From a virus: a stretch of 27,342 nt of DNA. The position numbers and the translations under genes were made by a program. The notes below the pieces were generated by a model. The model saw only the letters and a list, made by a program, of their open reading frames with translations. It was not told the origin of the DNA and ran no database searches. Shown here in pieces: positions 20,505 through 27,342 of the stretch. Location of the stretch: positions 1 through 27,342 of the IMG/VR virus record IMGVR_UViG_3300006810_000299; one strand, given 5' to 3'. Position 1 is the first letter of the stretch. Each line of letters opens with the position of its first letter.

Positions 20505-23500
20505 GTGGCTCAGGTGACCGTTGAGGCGCAGTACATCGCTGACACTGCTCAGTATGTGAAGGCCCTTCGCACTGCCGCTCAGGCGACGCAGGCGCTCGCT
20601 GATCAGATTCCGGGGCAGGTGAAGGCTCAGGATAATCTGAAGAAGTCCACTGAGGAACTTGGTCAGGGTGCCGAGGAGGCCAGTAAGGGCTTCACAATTC
20701 TTCGCAACGCTATGGGTACAGCGTTGGGTGTCGCGGCTGTCAATCTTGTCTCGAACGTCACGGGCAGGTTGAAGGGTTTCGCGAAGGCATCGTTTGATGC
20801 TGCTGCGCGTGTCGAGGAACTTGACATCGCGATGAACTCGATCGGTGAAGCGACTGGGTTGGGTGCTGACACGATCAAGGAAGCCACGACTGCGATCCGT
20901 AATAACGGTATTGAGTTGGCGGCTGCTCAACAGATCGCTATCGAGTTCGCTCAGAATCAGTTGGATCTTGCCTCAGCGTCGAAGGTTGCGCGTGTGGCGC
21001 AGGACTTGGCGGTTATCGCTGGTCAGAACTCGACGGCTACAACTCAGTTGCTGACGCAGGCGATTATCACTGGTAACAGTATGTTGCTGAAGTCGGCTGG
21101 TATCAGCCGTTTGGCGAGTGAGGGTTACGACGAGTACGCAAAGTCGATTGGTAAATCTGTTCGACAGTTGTCAGCGCAGGAACGACAGCAGGCTGTCACG
21201 AACTTGATTCTCCAAGAGGGAGAGCGTGTAGCGGGCACCTATGAGGGTGCGATGAACGCTGCAGGTAAGGTACTGCGCTCGTTCAAGCGCATTATCAACG
21301 ACATTCAGATTGAAATCGGCAAGGTTCTGCTGGATGCGTTTGGGCCTTTGATCAAGGCCACTTACGACATGTTGAAGGCGTTCAGTAAGTCGGTGCGTGA
21401 GGGTGGCGCTTTGAGCGGCACGCTTTCAATGTTGAGTACGAGTTTCCAGACTCTGACTGAACCGTTGCTTGATTTCATCAAGAATATGACTGAGTCGATC
21501 AAGTCCGGTAAGGGCATGGAGAATATCGGCAAGTCAATAGAAACGATTATTCCTCCGTTGATGACAGCGGTTGAAACTGTTCGCGCTTTGGCTGCTACTT
21601 ACGCGAGTGTTTTGATTCCTGCGCTGCAGGCTTTGACTCCGTTGTTCACCGCCTTGTCAAGTGTTCTGACACCGATATTGAATCTTTTCACTCGTTTGCC
21701 TGAGCCAATTCGCATGGTTATCGGCCTGCTTGTGTTGATGCAGATCGCGATGAAGCGAAGCGCCCTTGCGGCTACTGTGTTCGGTGCGTCATGGAAAAGC
21801 CTGAGCACTGCGTTTACTACCCGCACAGCGGTGATGATGACTTCATTGCGGGCGTTTGAGGTAAAAATCAAGACTGCCATGATCGCGGCGAAGACGCAAT
21901 TCGGCGCTATGGCTGCTGCCGCGAAGGTTGCTTCGATTGGGGTTGTCAATTCATTCCGGGCTATGGCGACAGCGGCTAGAGGTCTACTTGCTGCGATGGG
22001 ACCGATTGGTTTGGCGCTCGTTGCTGCGACAGTTGCGTTTGAGGTTATCGCTGGACGTTCAGCCGACACCGAAGCAAAAGTGGCAGCGCTCCGAGACACA
22101 ATCGACGAGACCACGGGCGCGTTCACCGAGTTGTCGAAAGCGACTATTGCGAATGATTTGCGGGCGAATCTGTCGCCTGAGGATCAGGTCATGCTGCGGG
22201 AGATGGGTCTCGGTGTTGAAGCGATGGCTTCGGCTATCGTTGAAGGTGGACCCGCTATTCAGGAGATGGGTCAACGGTTCAATGATGCTATTGGCCCATC
22301 GGGTCGTGTCAAGACGAACATTCTTGGTATCAGGGATGCGGTTGTAGTTGCTGAACGTAACTTCGGTGGCTACGCGAAGATCGCTGATGAGGCGTTGCGT
22401 CAGCAGGAGCAGGCGTCTATTGACGCTGGTTTGGCGCAGGAGGCGGCATCACGCCAAACGCAAATCGCGTTGGTCGATGAAATGGCTAAGCACAAGCAGC
22501 GTGAGCAGGAAACCATTTCTGGTTTGTTGAACATGACTAACGCTGAGAAGCAGCATCGTGACTTCATGATCGGCAAGAACCGAGCCATGACTGAAGTAAC
22601 GAACGCGGCTATCGCTTCGGTTGAAGCGCTCGATGCCGCGACAAAAGCGTTGACTGAGGCGTTGTCTGCGGAGGCTACTTACGACAATGCTCGTAAAGGC
22701 ATCCTCAAATTGAACAAGGAGTTGAAGGAAGGCGACAAGACGATCAAGGGCTATTCGGAGGCGGCTCTTGATAATCGCCAAGCCATTCGCGATGCGGCTC
22801 AGGGATACATCGCATACGCCAACAGTTTGAGTGATCCTATCGAGCGTCAGGCTGCTCTTGAAGAAGGTCAGAAGCGGATTGCGAAGGCTCTGAAGCAAGC
22901 GGGTATCGACCCGAAGGATTCAGACATCTTGAAGACCCTAAAGGAGCAGTCGAAACAGTCGGGTAAGACTGTTGATGAGTTCGCTAAGCAGCGTGAGATT
23001 GCTGCTCAGTACGGTAATGAAGTTGGCACTAACTTCATTGACGGCATCATTGAGGAACTAGAACGTGGTAAGTCTCAGGTCGATACTGCCGCTGCTGACC
23101 TCACCGAGGGTATGCCGGATGCGGCTAACTCGTCGATAGATGCGCGGTCGCCGTCTCGTAAGGCGATGAAGGTTGCAAAGAACTTTGTTGATGGTTTGGT
23201 GGCAGGGGTCCGCCAAAATAAGAAACTCGCTGATATGGAAGTCAGTGAGTTAGGTCAAGGGATGCTGGATGCTCTTGAAGAAAAACTGGATGAGTTCACT
23301 GGCAAGTTAGAGGGTGCCGCCAATGCTTTACAAAATCTAGGTGATCTCACTGGTGGGTTAGAAGCAAAGTTTGGACTGCCGACGCAGATTGAGGAAGCGT
23401 TCGGGGAGGGCGCTAGTGCTAGTGGGATTCTCGGTGGTTACCGTGAGTTGAGTGGTGCGGTGCAGCAGATGTTCGCGCCGATGTTGGATAAGGAAGTTGT

Positions 23501-25196
23501 TCCGAAGTCGATTCGCCGTAAGTATCGAGATCAACTGAATAAAGCGATGGGTGAGTTGGATGAGTACACCCGTTTTGCTGTCGAGAAGGTCAAGGAACGC
23601 GCCAAACTTCAAGAAGATCTAAAAACCGTTGAAAAGAATTATGCGGATACTGTCGCTGAAATCAGTAATCGTTACAACGATCTTGATAAGGCTGCTGCCG
23701 CAGAATTGAAAGCGGCTGAACGTCATTTCTCTACACTCATTGACGGCATCAACAGCCGCTATGACGCTCTCGATAAGGCTGCTGCCGCGAACATCAAGCG
23801 CATTGAGGATCATTACGATCAGTTGATTCCGACGTTAGAGGCAGCGTTGAAGGAGGCGACGGCTGCTTACGACACGGAGAACAAGGTTCTTCAGGATCTC
23901 ATCAAAGAACGTGACGGTTTCCTTGACAACATTGGTAAAGGTTTCCGTGGATTCCTCAATAACTTGAAGGTTGATGGGGATAAGGCGACGCGCACAATCA
24001 CGCGGACAACCGAGAAAATTGTTGACGGTATCAAGATTCTGACGCAGGAATCGTTTGAGGAAGAAACTGCTGGCGGTGGTTTCGCGGAGGCGCTGCAGGG
24101 TCGTTTGCAGTCGCTTCGTGATTTCACGTCGAACATTCGTTCACTGTTGAGTCGTGGTCTTGATCCGACTTTGGTTCGTGATTTTGTTTCGGCTGGCGTG
24201 GATTCGGCTGGTGACACTGTTGCAGCGTTGGCGTCGGGCTCGAATGAGCAGATCGCTCAGATCAACACTGCTCAGAATGAGTTGGGTGCTCTTATCGAGG
24301 GATTCCAGCAGGAGTCCTCGGCTCAGTGGTTCGACTACGGTATTGCTCAGCAGGAAGCGATTGTTGCTCCGTTGCAAACGGCGGCACAAGAGGCGCAGAT
24401 TGCGTTGGATCAGGCGAAGGTGGCGCGTGCTACTGAGTTGGAGGCGGCTCGGGCTCACGCTGAGGCGTTGAAGTTGAATCGTCAAGCAGAGTTGGCTCAG
24501 GCGCAGGCTGATCGTGATGCTGAGTTGGAGAGGATTCGTGCGTATCAGGAGCAGTTGCGTCTTGATCGTGAGAATGAGTTGCTTGCGGCTAAGAATGATT
24601 ATGAGCGGCAAAAGGAAGATATTCAGAAGCAGTTGTATGCTATTGAAAAGGATCTGGCTAACAACGCTAAAAATATCAACACAACTTTTATGGCTTTGCG
24701 AACGAAGTTGCTTCCGAAGATGAAGAAGTTCGGTAAGGACATCATCAACGGTTTGATTACTGGTTTGAGTAACCGTGAGGGTGCGTTGTATGCGAAGGCT
24801 GACGCTATCGCCGCTGGCATCCGTCACCGAATCAACGCCGCTTTCAACTTCGGTTCCCCGTCGAAGGTGACAACGAAGATGGGTGAGCAGATCGCTCAGG
24901 GCCTGATCGTTGGTATGCAGAATGAGATGCGGGCTGTTGGGAAGACCGCTGATGCTTTAGCGGAACAAGCGATGGTCCCGATAACGATGCCGCGCATGTC
25001 GAGTCTGACGCCGTCGGGTGCCGCGATGGGTCGTGGTGGGGTCGCGGCTCGTTCCGCCGCTGGCGGGGGTTCGTCTATCAACATCACGGTGAACGCGGGT
25101 ATGGGTGCTGATGGTGCCGAGGTGGGACGTCAGGTGGTTGAGGCGATCCGTAAGTACGAGAGGCGTTCAGGGCCTGTCTTTGTGAGCGCGTCGTGA
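20505..25196 (+). CDS. Tape measure protein
   Basis: A 1563-aa protein starting at GTG 20505 with GAGGAGG seven bases upstream. An N-terminal helical region contains AATQALADQIPGQVKAQ. The segment ITGNSMLLKSAGISRLASEG, then LSAQERQQAVTNLILQEGE is the common core of siphovirus tape measure proteins. Hydrophobic stretches near 400-417 and 492-515 may insert into the host membrane. Residues 1046-1165 and 1286-1400 are long coiled coils with a 29-residue internal repeat (RYNDLDKAAAAELKAAERHF / RYDALDKAAAANIKRIEDHY). Two copies of an NFIDGII ... SPSRKAMKVAKNF module lie at about 843-905 and 1410-1470. At about 0.15 nm per residue the tail would be about 230 nm; that is a family-based estimate. No peptidase or lysozyme domain is seen. 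Confidence 0.9.
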   Translation: MAQVTVEAQYIADTAQYVKALRTAAQATQALADQIPGQVKAQDNLKKSTEELGQGAEEASKGFTILRNAMGTALGVAAVNLVSNVTGRLKGFAKASFDAAARVEELDIAMNSIGEATGLGADTIKEATTAIRNNGIELAAAQQIAIEFAQNQLDLASASKVARVAQDLAVIAGQNSTATTQLLTQAIITGNSMLLKSAGISRLASEGYDEYAKSIGKSVRQLSAQERQQAVTNLILQEGERVAGTYEGAMNAAGKVLRSFKRIINDIQIEIGKVLLDAFGPLIKATYDMLKAFSKSVREGGALSGTLSMLSTSFQTLTEPLLDFIKNMTESIKSGKGMENIGKSIETIIPPLMTAVETVRALAATYASVLIPALQALTPLFTALSSVLTPILNLFTRLPEPIRMVIGLLVLMQIAMKRSALAATVFGASWKSLSTAFTTRTAVMMTSLRAFEVKIKTAMIAAKTQFGAMAAAAKVASIGVVNSFRAMATAARGLLAAMGPIGLALVAATVAFEVIAGRSADTEAKVAALRDTIDETTGAFTELSKATIANDLRANLSPEDQVMLREMGLGVEAMASAIVEGGPAIQEMGQRFNDAIGPSGRVKTNILGIRDAVVVAERNFGGYAKIADEALRQQEQASIDAGLAQEAASRQTQIALVDEMAKHKQREQETISGLLNMTNAEKQHRDFMIGKNRAMTEVTNAAIASVEALDAATKALTEALSAEATYDNARKGILKLNKELKEGDKTIKGYSEAALDNRQAIRDAAQGYIAYANSLSDPIERQAALEEGQKRIAKALKQAGIDPKDSDILKTLKEQSKQSGKTVDEFAKQREIAAQYGNEVGTNFIDGIIEELERGKSQVDTAAADLTEGMPDAANSSIDARSPSRKAMKVAKNFVDGLVAGVRQNKKLADMEVSELGQGMLDALEEKLDEFTGKLEGAANALQNLGDLTGGLEAKFGLPTQIEEAFGEGASASGILGGYRELSGAVQQMFAPMLDKEVVPKSIRRKYRDQLNKAMGELDEYTRFAVEKVKERAKLQEDLKTVEKNYADTVAEISNRYNDLDKAAAAELKAAERHFSTLIDGINSRYDALDKAAAANIKRIEDHYDQLIPTLEAALKEATAAYDTENKVLQDLIKERDGFLDNIGKGFRGFLNNLKVDGDKATRTITRTTEKIVDGIKILTQESFEEETAGGGFAEALQGRLQSLRDFTSNIRSLLSRGLDPTLVRDFVSAGVDSAGDTVAALASGSNEQIAQINTAQNELGALIEGFQQESSAQWFDYGIAQQEAIVAPLQTAAQEAQIALDQAKVARATELEAARAHAEALKLNRQAELAQAQADRDAELERIRAYQEQLRLDRENELLAAKNDYERQKEDIQKQLYAIEKDLANNAKNINTTFMALRTKLLPKMKKFGKDIINGLITGLSNREGALYAKADAIAAGIRHRINAAFNFGSPSKVTTKMGEQIAQGLIVGMQNEMRAVGKTADALAEQAMVPITMPRMSSLTPSGAAMGRGGVAARSAAGGGSSINITVNAGMGADGAEVGRQVVEAIRKYERRSGPVFVSAS

Positions 25197-26602
25197 GACC
25201 CACGGTTGAGATTTCGTTTGACTTGTCCCTTGCTGGTGCTGGGGACTTTTTGACATTGGGTGATCCGGTGAAGGGGTTGCTGGATAGTCCAACGTATGTT
25301 TTGGCGGGAGAGGTGAAGACTGATGTTTCTGATGATGTGCGTTCGGTGACGATTCGCCGTGGTAGGGCTGATGAGACGACGACGGTCGATGCTGGTACGG
25401 CTACGGTGGGGTTGGATAATCGTTTGCGTTTGTATGATCCGACGGCTCCGGCTTCGGTGAGCCCGTATGGTCCGTCGATTCTTCCTCGTAAAGAGATCAC
25501 GATCAGTGTGAATGAAATTCCACTGTTTGATGGTCAGGTTGAGGATTGGCATTTGGAGTATTCGCTCAGCGGCGATTCGGTGACTTTTGCTAAGGCTAGT
25601 GATGGTTTCACGTTGCTGGCGCAGCAGACATTAGCGTCGGGGCCGGGTGCTACGGGTATTTCGGGGAGTGTTATTTATGAGACGGCTTCTGCTGCCGAGT
25701 GGCCTTTAGGTAAGACGGCTCTGGATGAGGGCACTGCGAGTGTCGGTGTTCATGACATAACTCAGGGTCAAAAGGCGTTGCCGTATTTGCAGAAGATTGT
25801 GGCGGCTGAGTCGGCTATGTTGTTTATTGCTCGGGATGGGACGTTGACGTTCCGTGACCGTATTTCACCCCGGGTTGATTTTGGTACACGGTTTGCTGAT
25901 GATGGTACGGGTATTCCTTTCCAGAACATTGAGATTCAGTACGGGACTGAGTTCCTTTACACGCAGGCGGTGGTGGATTATCCGGCTGGTAGTGCTTCGG
26001 CGCAGAGTGCTTCTTTAGCGGTGGCTAATTATGGTTTGAGCACTTACACGTTGGATACGTTTTTGCCGGATGGTACTGAGGCGGGGATTATTGCCGCGTT
26101 TTTTGCTGAGCGGTATGGGGAGCCGACGTTCAGGATTGTTGGTTTGGAAGTTCAGATGGATAAGTTGACGGCTTCTCAGCAGAGTGAGTTGTTGAATCTG
26201 GATTTGGGGCATGGGGTTGAGGTTACTTTCACTCCGAATAAGATTGGGTCGGATATTTTTCGTGAGTTGGCTATTGACTCGATTGAGCATGAGATCAAGA
26301 GGGCGTCTAATAATTCGCCTAGTGAGCATTTCATGCGGTTTCGGTTCTTTGAGCCGTTCCTGATTTCGCGGTCGGGTTCGGTTGAGGGGACGAATGGTAC
26401 GGCTGGTTCGGTTACTGGGTTTGTTGGCTACTTCGGGTCGGCTGAGGGTAGTAGTGGTACGGCTGGGGATGTCACTGGGTTTGTTGGTTATGTGGGTTCG
26501 ACGACGGGTAGCAGTGGTACGGCTGGTTCGGTGACGGGTGCGAAGACGATTAGTTTCACGTTGGATACGAGCCTGTTGGATGGTTCGGATGGTCTTGGTT
26601 GA
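25193..26602 (+). CDS. Distal tail / minor tail protein with C-terminal Gly-rich repeats
   Basis: A 469-aa protein with a GTGA overlap to the tape measure gene. The first 130 residues (VRSVTIRRGRADETTTVDAG, then TATVGLDNRLRLYDP, then LFDGQVEDWHLEY) match the baseplate-type minor tail proteins that follow the tape measure in actinophages, comparable to Dit/Tal proteins. A middle region resembles the hub domain (VHDITQGQKALPYLQKIV, then RDGTLTFRDR). From residue 396 the protein changes to 20-residue Gly/Ser repeats and ends ISFTLDTSLLDGSDGLG. The fusion of a structural hub with a repeat stalk suggests that a fibre or adhesin is displayed here. Position and repeats are directly visible; the hub role is inferred. 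Confidence 0.75.
   Translation: MRPTVEISFDLSLAGAGDFLTLGDPVKGLLDSPTYVLAGEVKTDVSDDVRSVTIRRGRADETTTVDAGTATVGLDNRLRLYDPTAPASVSPYGPSILPRKEITISVNEIPLFDGQVEDWHLEYSLSGDSVTFAKASDGFTLLAQQTLASGPGATGISGSVIYETASAAEWPLGKTALDEGTASVGVHDITQGQKALPYLQKIVAAESAMLFIARDGTLTFRDRISPRVDFGTRFADDGTGIPFQNIEIQYGTEFLYTQAVVDYPAGSASAQSASLAVANYGLSTYTLDTFLPDGTEAGIIAAFFAERYGEPTFRIVGLEVQMDKLTASQQSELLNLDLGHGVEVTFTPNKIGSDIFRELAIDSIEHEIKRASNNSPSEHFMRFRFFEPFLISRSGSVEGTNGTAGSVTGFVGYFGSAEGSSGTAGDVTGFVGYVGSTTGSSGTAGSVTGAKTISFTLDTSLLDGSDGLG
26378..26599 (+). repeat. 20-aa Gly/Ser repeats at the end of the distal tail protein
   Basis: There is a half unit, two full units (26408-26467 and 26468-26527, about 75% identical in DNA by hand alignment) and a start of a third, all with the same glycine spacing as at 8555-9214. 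The unit SVTGFVGYFGSAEGSSGTAG is nearly the same as unit 2 of the array at 8555. The higher DNA identity here suggests recent duplication. Confidence 0.85.
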
Positions 26603-26639
26603 TGGTTGTTGTAAGCAGCAGTATTGGAGTTGGGAACGC

Positions 26640-26645
26640 TAGAAT
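26640..26645 (+). promoter_or_regulatory. Weak candidate -10 (TAGAAT) before small tail genes
   Basis: TAGAAT fits the TANNNT form often seen in actinobacterial -10 boxes. No convincing -35 lies at the right distance, and no TG extension is present. It is listed because 26603-26690 has no gene and is the only larger gap in the tail end. Confidence 0.2.
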
Positions 26646-26690
26646 GAGTGAACACAAGCACCACACACTAAACCCGAGGTTAGGTGAGTT

Positions 26691-26954
26691 ATGGCAGGGT
26701 TAGGTTACCGGACCTTCGTCTCCGGCGAAGTCCTCACAGCCGCCAACGTCAACGGCTACCTGATGGAACAGTCCATCATGGTGTTTGCCGATGCCACGGC
26801 CCGTGACAGCGCCATCGCTGCCCCCTCTGAGGGAATGTTTGTGTTCCTCACGGGCACGGACACGCTGCAATACTATGACGGTGCGGCGTGGACAGCCTTC
26901 ACCTCCGGTGGTGGCGCGGGTTTGCAAGACGTATTCTTCTTGATGGGAGCATGA
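26691..26954 (+). CDS. Small tail fibre-type protein (87 aa)
   Basis: An 87-aa protein with GGTGAG before the ATG. It reads YRTFVSGEVLTAANVNGYLM, then IMVFADATARDSAI, then MFVFLTGTDTLQYYDGAAWT. This pattern is a well-known small structural domain of actinophage tail fibres and minor tail proteins: an N-terminal attachment strand pair followed by a 'YYDGxAW' beta motif. It is short and ends in a hydrophobic tail, so it may be a separate adaptor that links fibres to the baseplate. The gene is followed after three bases by another small tail gene. Confidence 0.7.
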   Translation: MAGLGYRTFVSGEVLTAANVNGYLMEQSIMVFADATARDSAIAAPSEGMFVFLTGTDTLQYYDGAAWTAFTSGGGAGLQDVFFLMGA

Positions 26955-26957
26955 CTA

Positions 26958-27290
26958 ATGGCAACTGCCTACAAGTATTCGCAAGTTCAGGGCACGGCTT
27001 CCACGGGAACCTACGCCACCCTCTACAACACGCCTTCCGCGACGGAGGCGGTTATCTCCTCGCTGGTGATCTGTAATCAGTCCTCATCGTCGGTGACGGT
27101 GCGCGTCGGGCTGGACACGGCAGCGGGCACACCGGGCGCGTCGGAGTTCCTCGTTTACGATGCAGCCGTGGCTGGTAATGACACGGTGGCGTTGACGTTG
27201 GGTATCACGTTGGATGCGTCGAAGTATGTGCGGATCTCGTCGTCCGCTTCGACGTGTAACTTCTCGGCGTTCCTTAGCGAGATTTCATAA
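26958..27290 (+). CDS. Small beta-sandwich tail protein (110 aa)
   Basis: A 110-aa protein beginning MATAYKYSQVQGTASTGTYA, with alternating hydrophobic strands (AVISSLVICNQSSSSVTVRV, then DTVALTLGITLDASKYVRIS) typical of a jelly-roll-like tail or receptor-binding accessory domain. No catalytic motif is seen. It follows the previous small protein closely, so both are likely baseplate or fibre accessories. I cannot name the family with confidence. Confidence 0.65.
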   Translation: MATAYKYSQVQGTASTGTYATLYNTPSATEAVISSLVICNQSSSSVTVRVGLDTAAGTPGASEFLVYDAAVAGNDTVALTLGITLDASKYVRISSSASTCNFSAFLSEIS

Positions 27291-27293
27291 GTC

Positions 27294-27342
27294 ATGGCTC
27301 TCACATCGTTCTCCGGTAGTGGACTGTTGCGTCTTGGGTTGA
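27294..27342 (+). CDS. Start of a further tail-region gene (truncated by window end)
   Basis: ATG 27294 begins MALTSFSGSGLLRLGL and is open to the window edge. It is only 16 residues, but the start lies three bases after the previous stop in the same operon arrangement. The N-terminus faintly resembles the N-terminal head of the Gly-rich repeat protein (ATGLFTLDSATLGVL), so another repeat or fibre protein is possible. Confidence 0.45.
   Translation, partial: MALTSFSGSGLLRLGL

Overview
The window is a stretch of the late structural region of a tailed, siphovirus-type bacteriophage (or prophage). Every supported gene is on the + strand, tightly packed and often overlapping by 1-17 bases, with GTG used freely as a start. 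Gene order and family resemblance point to a phage of an Actinobacteria-like host: a Tudor-like protein next to the head protease, a Gly/Ser repeat protein, a small HTH plus metallophosphoesterase between tail terminator and tail tube, and frameshifted tail chaperones. GC content looks like roughly 55-60% by eye. The host assignment is an inference from remembered families, not a search result. No integrase, repressor, tRNA, rRNA, CRISPR array or insertion sequence was seen.

Region 1 (1-7180) is an accessory 'effector' block, presumably just downstream of the portal/MuF genes. It holds the end of an ADP-ribosyltransferase/DUF3626-like protein, a small unknown protein, and two giant multidomain proteins (1006 and 1118 aa). 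The giants look like phage polyvalent proteins: a zincin metallopeptidase (HEYGH), a GNAT-like acyltransferase, a four-cysteine module, a ParB-like domain and a RelA/SpoT-like nucleotidyltransferase domain. A short His-rich motif (KHQxGKHDQxxHG) sits in front of the domains, five clear copies plus one variant. Within the second giant, 5511-5642 reads far better in the +1 frame.

Region 2 (7219-9962) has an XkdF-like head protease, a small beta-type structural protein, a protein built of eleven 20-residue Gly/Ser repeats, a Tudor-like protein and a small conserved protein.

Region 3 (9957-11397) is an inserted cassette: a promoter-like element with an adjacent minus-strand G-quadruplex motif, a CxxC/OB-like protein, a 51-aa arginine-rich protein, and a large terminator-like hairpin.

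Region 4 (11413-15842) is the head and neck: scaffold-like protein, decoration protein, major capsid protein, head fiber, two connectors, an HK97 gp10-like protein and a tail terminator. Region 5 (15835-17888) is a run of non-structural genes: Com-like zinc ribbon, HTH, unknown, metallophosphoesterase, unknown. Region 6 (17886-18410) is a second promoter-gene-terminator cassette whose promoter-like element is nearly identical to that of region 3.

Region 7 (18515-27342) is the tail: small connector protein, two tandem paralogous tail tube proteins, tail chaperones joined by a probable +1 frameshift, a 1563-aa tape measure protein, a distal tail protein ending in the same 20-residue repeats as region 2, two small tail/fiber proteins and the start of another. 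The most interesting signals are the motif-separated effector domains, the in-gene frame switch, the two matching promoter-gene-terminator cassettes, the hairpin just before the scaffold gene, the repeat shared between head-region and tail proteins, and the duplicated tail tube.
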